Assembly: GCA_963783945.1 (NCBI GenBank)
Contig: CAWAPS010000002.1
Span: forward strand, 62,001 to 126,000
DNA length: 64,000 nt
DNA from: CAWAPS01 sp963783945
GTDB taxonomy: Bacteria; Actinomycetota; Acidimicrobiia; Acidimicrobiales; Palsa-688
Reading direction: 5' to 3'
Part shown: in pieces, positions 60,457-64,000 of the stretch
Layout of the letters: each line of letters opens with the position of its first letter
Position numbering within the stretch: position 1 is the first letter of the stretch
The notes under the pieces: generated by a model
Seen by the model: only the letters and a program-made list of their open reading frames with translations
Databases searched by the model: none
What the model was told of the DNA's origin: nothing
Program-made: the position numbers and the translations under genes

Positions 60457-61974
60457 TCAGGGCGCTTGCAACGAAGCACGCAGTTCGCGTTTCAGCACCT
60501 TCCCGGACCCGGTCTTCGGGAGCTCTGGCACGAAGCTAACCGATCGGGGAACCTTGTACGCAGCTATGTGGTCTCGGGCAAACGTCTGGATGTCCGCTTC
60601 TGTCACCCCGGCTCGGGCTGGCACCACGACGGCGTGGACGGTCTCGCCCCACTCCTCACTGGGGAGACCGACGACCGCCACCTCGAAGATGTCTGGTGAC
60701 GCATCCAGGGCCGCCTCAACCTCTGCCGGGTAGACGTTCATGCCACCGCTGATGATCATGTCGTTCTTGCGGTCGGCGATGTAGTAGTAGCCCTCTTCGT
60801 CTCGGTAGGCGATGTCGCCCACGCTGTGGAAATCTCCTCGGGTAGCTTCGTTGTATTTCTGTTCGGCCTTGTAATAGGTGTCGAACATGCTCGCCGACCG
60901 CACGTAAAGCTCTCCGGTGCGAAGAGGCTCCGAGACTTCGAGTCCGTCGTCGTCGAAGAGCTTGATCTCGACCCCGGGCACAGGCTGACCGCATGACCCG
61001 GGTTTGCGGAGCTGATCCTCCGGTCGCAGTACGGTGTCCACCCCCAACTCGGTTGACCCATAAATCTCCCACAGCGAGTCGGGCGGGAAGTCGGCCAGGT
61101 ACATCTTCTTCAAGGCGAGCGTCCATGGAGCTGCGTTGGCAATGAGGCGGCGCATACTGGATCGGTCGTAGCGAGCCTTGACCGACGCCGGCAAGCTGCA
61201 CACCAGACGCATCGGAGTGGGCGCGGTGAACGTGGTGGTCACCTGGTAGGTGTGCACCAGGCGTAGCCAGTCTTCGGGATCGAATTTCCGCTGCACCACC
61301 ACTGTTCCCCCCAGGGCCTGGGCCAAGGCGGCGCTGCCTCCGGGGCCGGAGTGATACAGCGGGCCCGTGGTCAAGTAGACGTCGTCGGGCGAATACCCGA
61401 TCAGGGTGATGAGTCCTGCGATCGCCGACGGGTCCGGCGCATGCTGGCGGATGGCGCCCTTCGGCTTCCCTGTTGTTCCCGACGTGTAGATCATGGTGGC
61501 CGGAGCCGTGGTTGCGCCGTCTGCCGATTCCAGCGGCGATGTCGGGCACTGCTCCACCAGCCGCTCCAGCTCGCCATCGCCGTCGAAGACCAACACATCA
61601 CGGACCTTCGGGATGCGATCTCGAATCCGCCAAACCAGGCCGGCGAACTCAGCGTCGACGTACACCGCCCCGGCGTCCGAGTTGTCAATTACGTAGGCGG
61701 CCTCGTCGGGCGACAGCCGGTAGTTGAGCGGCACCTCCACTGCCCCTGCCTTGCGTACGGCATGAGATCCGAGCAGCAGCTTGTCCGAGTTGGGCCCACA
61801 CGAAACCACTTTGGCCGCCTTGTCCACGCCGAGTCCGACCAAGTGGTGCGCCAGTTGGTTGGCCCGCTGGTTGAACTCGGCGTAGCGCCAGGTTGTCACG
61901 GTCCGGCCGGGACGGTCGTCGATCACCGCGAGCTTGTCGGGGTGGGACGCAGCATGTAACGCGAGCAGGTCCAT
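60457..61974 (-). CDS. acyl-CoA synthetase (AMP-forming)
   Basis: A 505-residue ligase. MIYTSGTTGKPKGAIRQH is the P-loop, YGSTELGVDTVL the A5 motif, FHSVGDIAYRDEEGYYYIAD A7, NDMIISGGMNVYPAEVE A8, and PKTGSGKVLKRELR holds the catalytic Lys. Resembles FadD-like bile acid or medium-chain ligases. Divergent from the WS/DGAT gene, about 235 bases apart; no strong promoter identified. Confidence 0.92.
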   Translation of the reverse strand: MDLLALHAASHPDKLAVIDDRPGRTVTTWRYAEFNQRANQLAHHLVGLGVDKAAKVVSCGPNSDKLLLGSHAVRKAGAVEVPLNYRLSPDEAAYVIDNSDAGAVYVDAEFAGLVWRIRDRIPKVRDVLVFDGDGELERLVEQCPTSPLESADGATTAPATMIYTSGTTGKPKGAIRQHAPDPSAIAGLITLIGYSPDDVYLTTGPLYHSGPGGSAALAQALGGTVVVQRKFDPEDWLRLVHTYQVTTTFTAPTPMRLVCSLPASVKARYDRSSMRRLIANAAPWTLALKKMYLADFPPDSLWEIYGSTELGVDTVLRPEDQLRKPGSCGQPVPGVEIKLFDDDGLEVSEPLRTGELYVRSASMFDTYYKAEQKYNEATRGDFHSVGDIAYRDEEGYYYIADRKNDMIISGGMNVYPAEVEAALDASPDIFEVAVVGLPSEEWGETVHAVVVPARAGVTEADIQTFARDHIAAYKVPRSVSFVPELPKTGSGKVLKRELRASLQAP

Positions 61975-62210
61975 CTCTTCTTCCGTCCTCCTGAGTGTCG
62001 TCGATCGGGCACGCTACCCCGGCCGGGATCTGTCCCTTGTCGGGGCAAGGGGGCGGGCTAACCCCCGGAATCATGGCGGTGCCCGCCGGCCTCGGTCCTC
62101 CCAGGCTGCCATTCTTGTATTCTTGTGGAATCTGATATCGACGCCAGCTATGGTTGGGCTTTCAGCATGGGCGTGGTTATGACCAGCGCCGGAGATGGGG
62201 AGGAGGGGCT

Positions 62211-63698
62211 ATGAAGCAGCTCAGCGGTATGGACGCCAGCTTCTTGTACCTGGAGTCCGGGCGTTCGTTCGGCCACATCAGTGGCCTGGGTATCTTCGCT
62301 CGTCCTGACGACCCGGATTGGTCGCCCTACGAGGTGATGCGCGACCGACTGGCCGCCAAACTGCCCGAGCTGGAGCCCCTCCGCCGGCGGCTGGTCGAAG
62401 TGCCTCTACGGCTTGACCACCCCTTCTGGATCGAAGACCCCGACTTCGACCTCGAGTTTCATGTGCGCGACGCCGGCCTGCCGCCTCCGGCGACGGATGA
62501 AAAGCTGGCTCAGCTGGTCGCCCGTCTGATCGCACGCCCCCTGGACCGAGCGCATCCGCTGTGGGAGGTCTACGTCATCGAGGGACTGAGTGACGACCGG
62601 TTCGCCATCCTGATAAAGCTGCATCACGCCACCATCGACGGGGCAGCTTCGGCCGAGCTGATGAGGATCCTTTACCACAATGAGCCGGAGACCTCAGAGC
62701 TGGTGCCCGGTCCCCTCCCCGCCTCGGAGGAGGTGCCCACCCCGGCGCGAGCCCTCTCCTGGGCTCTGCGCCAGTCGGTGCGCAAGCCCGACAAGTTTGT
62801 GCGCCTGCAGATTCGGGGCATCCGGGCATTGGGCGAGCTCACCCGCAGCCGCGGGCTGAGCGGGCTGGCCGACCTGGCCAGCACCATCCCCAACCCCATC
62901 GTCGCCCGGGTCGCGGCCGGTCGGGCCCGAAACCGCGATGCGCCGTCACCGCCGCCCCAATCCGCCGCCCCGCCAACGCCATTCAATGGCACCATCACTC
63001 CGCACCGCAGGGTAGCTCTACGTTCCGTGCCACTTGATGACATCAAGGCGATCAAGCAGGCTGCGGGGACCACTGTCAACGACGTGGTGATGGCGGTCTG
63101 CGCCGGCGCTTTGCGCCAGTACCTCCTCGAGAAGGATGCCTTGCCGGACCGGCCGCTGGTGGCGATGACGGCCGTCTCCATCCGAACGGGGGATGAGGTG
63201 GACCTCTGGACCAACCGCGTTTCTGCGATATATCCACGGCTGCCGACCACCTCGGTAGACCCTTTGGACCGCTTGCGGCAGATGCAGCAGACAATGGTCG
63301 AGGTCAAGACCAGATTCGCTCTGGTGCCAGCAGACGTGCTCGTGGATTACGCCGACTTCGCCCCGCCTGCCCTGTTGATCCGTGGGGCGCGCCTGGCTTC
63401 ACAGCTTCGGCTGGCTGATCGCGTCAACCTTCCGTTCAACGTGGTCATCTCGAACATTCCGGGGCCCCGCCATCCGTTGTATCTGGGCAAGGCCCGCCTT
63501 CTGCATAACTATCCGGTGTCGACTGTCACCGAGGGCCTGGGGCTCAACATTACTGTGCAGAGCTACTGCGACGTACTGGACTTCGGCCTGGTTTCGTGCC
63601 GCGAGCTGGTTCCCGACCTGGACAACCTGGCGGACCTCCTCGTGGACGAGATCGCGATCGTGGGCAAGGCGGTCGGGGCCAAGCTCGGATCGCACTGA
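62211..63698 (+). CDS. wax ester synthase/diacylglycerol acyltransferase (WS/DGAT), second copy
   Basis: A 495-residue acyltransferase from ATG 62211 behind GGGGAGGAGGGG. MKQLSGMDASFLYLESG is the family start, ILIKLHHATIDGAASAELM the HHxxxDG active site, and NLPFNVVISNIPGPRHPLY the conserved C-terminal motif. It is closer to canonical WS/DGAT than the 46.4-kb copy. Makes storage lipid from acyl-CoA. Confidence 0.95.
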   Translation: MKQLSGMDASFLYLESGRSFGHISGLGIFARPDDPDWSPYEVMRDRLAAKLPELEPLRRRLVEVPLRLDHPFWIEDPDFDLEFHVRDAGLPPPATDEKLAQLVARLIARPLDRAHPLWEVYVIEGLSDDRFAILIKLHHATIDGAASAELMRILYHNEPETSELVPGPLPASEEVPTPARALSWALRQSVRKPDKFVRLQIRGIRALGELTRSRGLSGLADLASTIPNPIVARVAAGRARNRDAPSPPPQSAAPPTPFNGTITPHRRVALRSVPLDDIKAIKQAAGTTVNDVVMAVCAGALRQYLLEKDALPDRPLVAMTAVSIRTGDEVDLWTNRVSAIYPRLPTTSVDPLDRLRQMQQTMVEVKTRFALVPADVLVDYADFAPPALLIRGARLASQLRLADRVNLPFNVVISNIPGPRHPLYLGKARLLHNYPVSTVTEGLGLNITVQSYCDVLDFGLVSCRELVPDLDNLADLLVDEIAIVGKAVGAKLGSH

Positions 63699-63707
63699 GC
63701 CTCTGAT

Positions 63708-64000
63708 TTATCTCGGCTCCGACACCCGATACCAGAGGTCGCGGGCGTCCTTACTGGGGTCGTCAACAACCTTGATGACCGGTCCGAGCTCCAGCGTCGC
63801 ACGTCGACTCGTGTCGTAGCGGGGCCACGGGACCGCATCAGGCGGGTTGGGGTCGCCCGTCCGGGCGAACGCGATCCACGCGTCCTGCATGGCCACCGCC
63901 AGCGCCTCAGGCGCATGCTCTCCAACGAACCCCCGCCACAAGGGATTGTCAATCTGACCCCAGAGGAAGGGGAGTTCGAGCCCGTGGGTGGCGCCCAAGA
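63708..64000 (-). CDS. carboxylesterase type B, C-terminal part (cut by window edge)
   Basis: The last 96 or so residues of a type B carboxylesterase. GATHGLELPFLWGQIDNPLW carries the conserved His, followed by DAWIAFARTGDPNPPDAVPW and YDTSRRATLELG. The rest lies beyond base 64000. Converges with the WS/DGAT gene, ten bases apart. Confidence 0.9.
   Translation of the reverse strand, partial: LGATHGLELPFLWGQIDNPLWRGFVGEHAPEALAVAMQDAWIAFARTGDPNPPDAVPWPRYDTSRRATLELGPVIKVVDDPSKDARDLWYRVSEPR

Overview
The window is a high-GC chromosomal segment of an actinobacterium. I infer an Acidimicrobiia-like member of the Actinomycetota from several traits together: the rpmG/secE/nusG/rplK/rplA block, the N-terminal sequence of SecE, F420-type LLM oxidoreductases, WS/DGAT acyltransferases, leaderless promoters, and a SigB/SigF-type sigma factor with GTTT-N15/16-GGGTA promoters. 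Genes are dense, and no prophage, CRISPR array, complete insertion sequence or rRNA was seen.

Layout. 0-3.7 kb (minus): rplA (cut by the window edge), rplK, nusG, secE, tRNA-Trp, an ECF sigma/anti-sigma pair lying between ribosomal genes, rpmG, tRNA-Met and tRNA-Thr. 3.8-16.7 kb: mixed housekeeping and redox genes (GNAT, peroxiredoxin, an RsbW-like ATPase, hydrolases, MerR, LLM oxidoreductase with an FMN reductase, tag, aldehyde dehydrogenase, isochorismatase-like hydrolase, DUF2889, bacterioferritin and Bfd). 16.8-28.1 kb: an acyl-CoA synthetase, then a long minus-strand run treY-treZ-HMGCS/DUF35-thiolase-zwf-phosphatase. 28.2-37.5 kb: a stress-signalling and iron-storage region. It holds a SigB-type sigma factor fused to a decayed CheR-like domain, a MEDS-HATPase anti-sigma candidate, encapsulated ferritin with its encapsulin shell, a DUF6458-like membrane protein, LysR, STAS, a response regulator/histidine kinase/SpoIIE phosphatase operon and CsbD. 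37.6-51.3 kb: a GMC oxidoreductase remnant, a kinase-LLM fusion, two TetR-controlled efflux units (MMPL and MFS), a vWA protein, WS/DGAT, a nonapeptide-repeat protein with an RDD membrane protein, and an OafA-like acyltransferase. 51.9-64 kb: epoxide hydrolase, SDR, TetR, a LuxE-LuxC-TauD operon, a structured intergenic repeat, an esterase, an acyl-CoA ligase, a second WS/DGAT and a partial carboxylesterase.

How the genes fit together. The strongest theme is a general-stress circuit. SigB/SigF-like promoters (GTTT-N15/16-GGGTA) stand before the sigma gene itself, before csbD and before the DUF6458 gene. All partner-switching components are nearby: an RsbW-type ATPase, a STAS antagonist, a REC-SpoIIE phosphatase, a histidine kinase and a response regulator. 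A second theme is acyl and aldehyde metabolism: a LuxC/LuxE acyl reductase without luciferase next to a TauD dioxygenase, plus several acyl-CoA synthetases and WS/DGAT enzymes. A third is iron storage by both Bfr/Bfd and an encapsulin compartment.

Sequence quality. Three genes (secE, treY, treZ) each appear to carry one extra base. That suggests occasional single-base insertions in this assembly and explains an artefactual 1522-codon treY-treZ frame.
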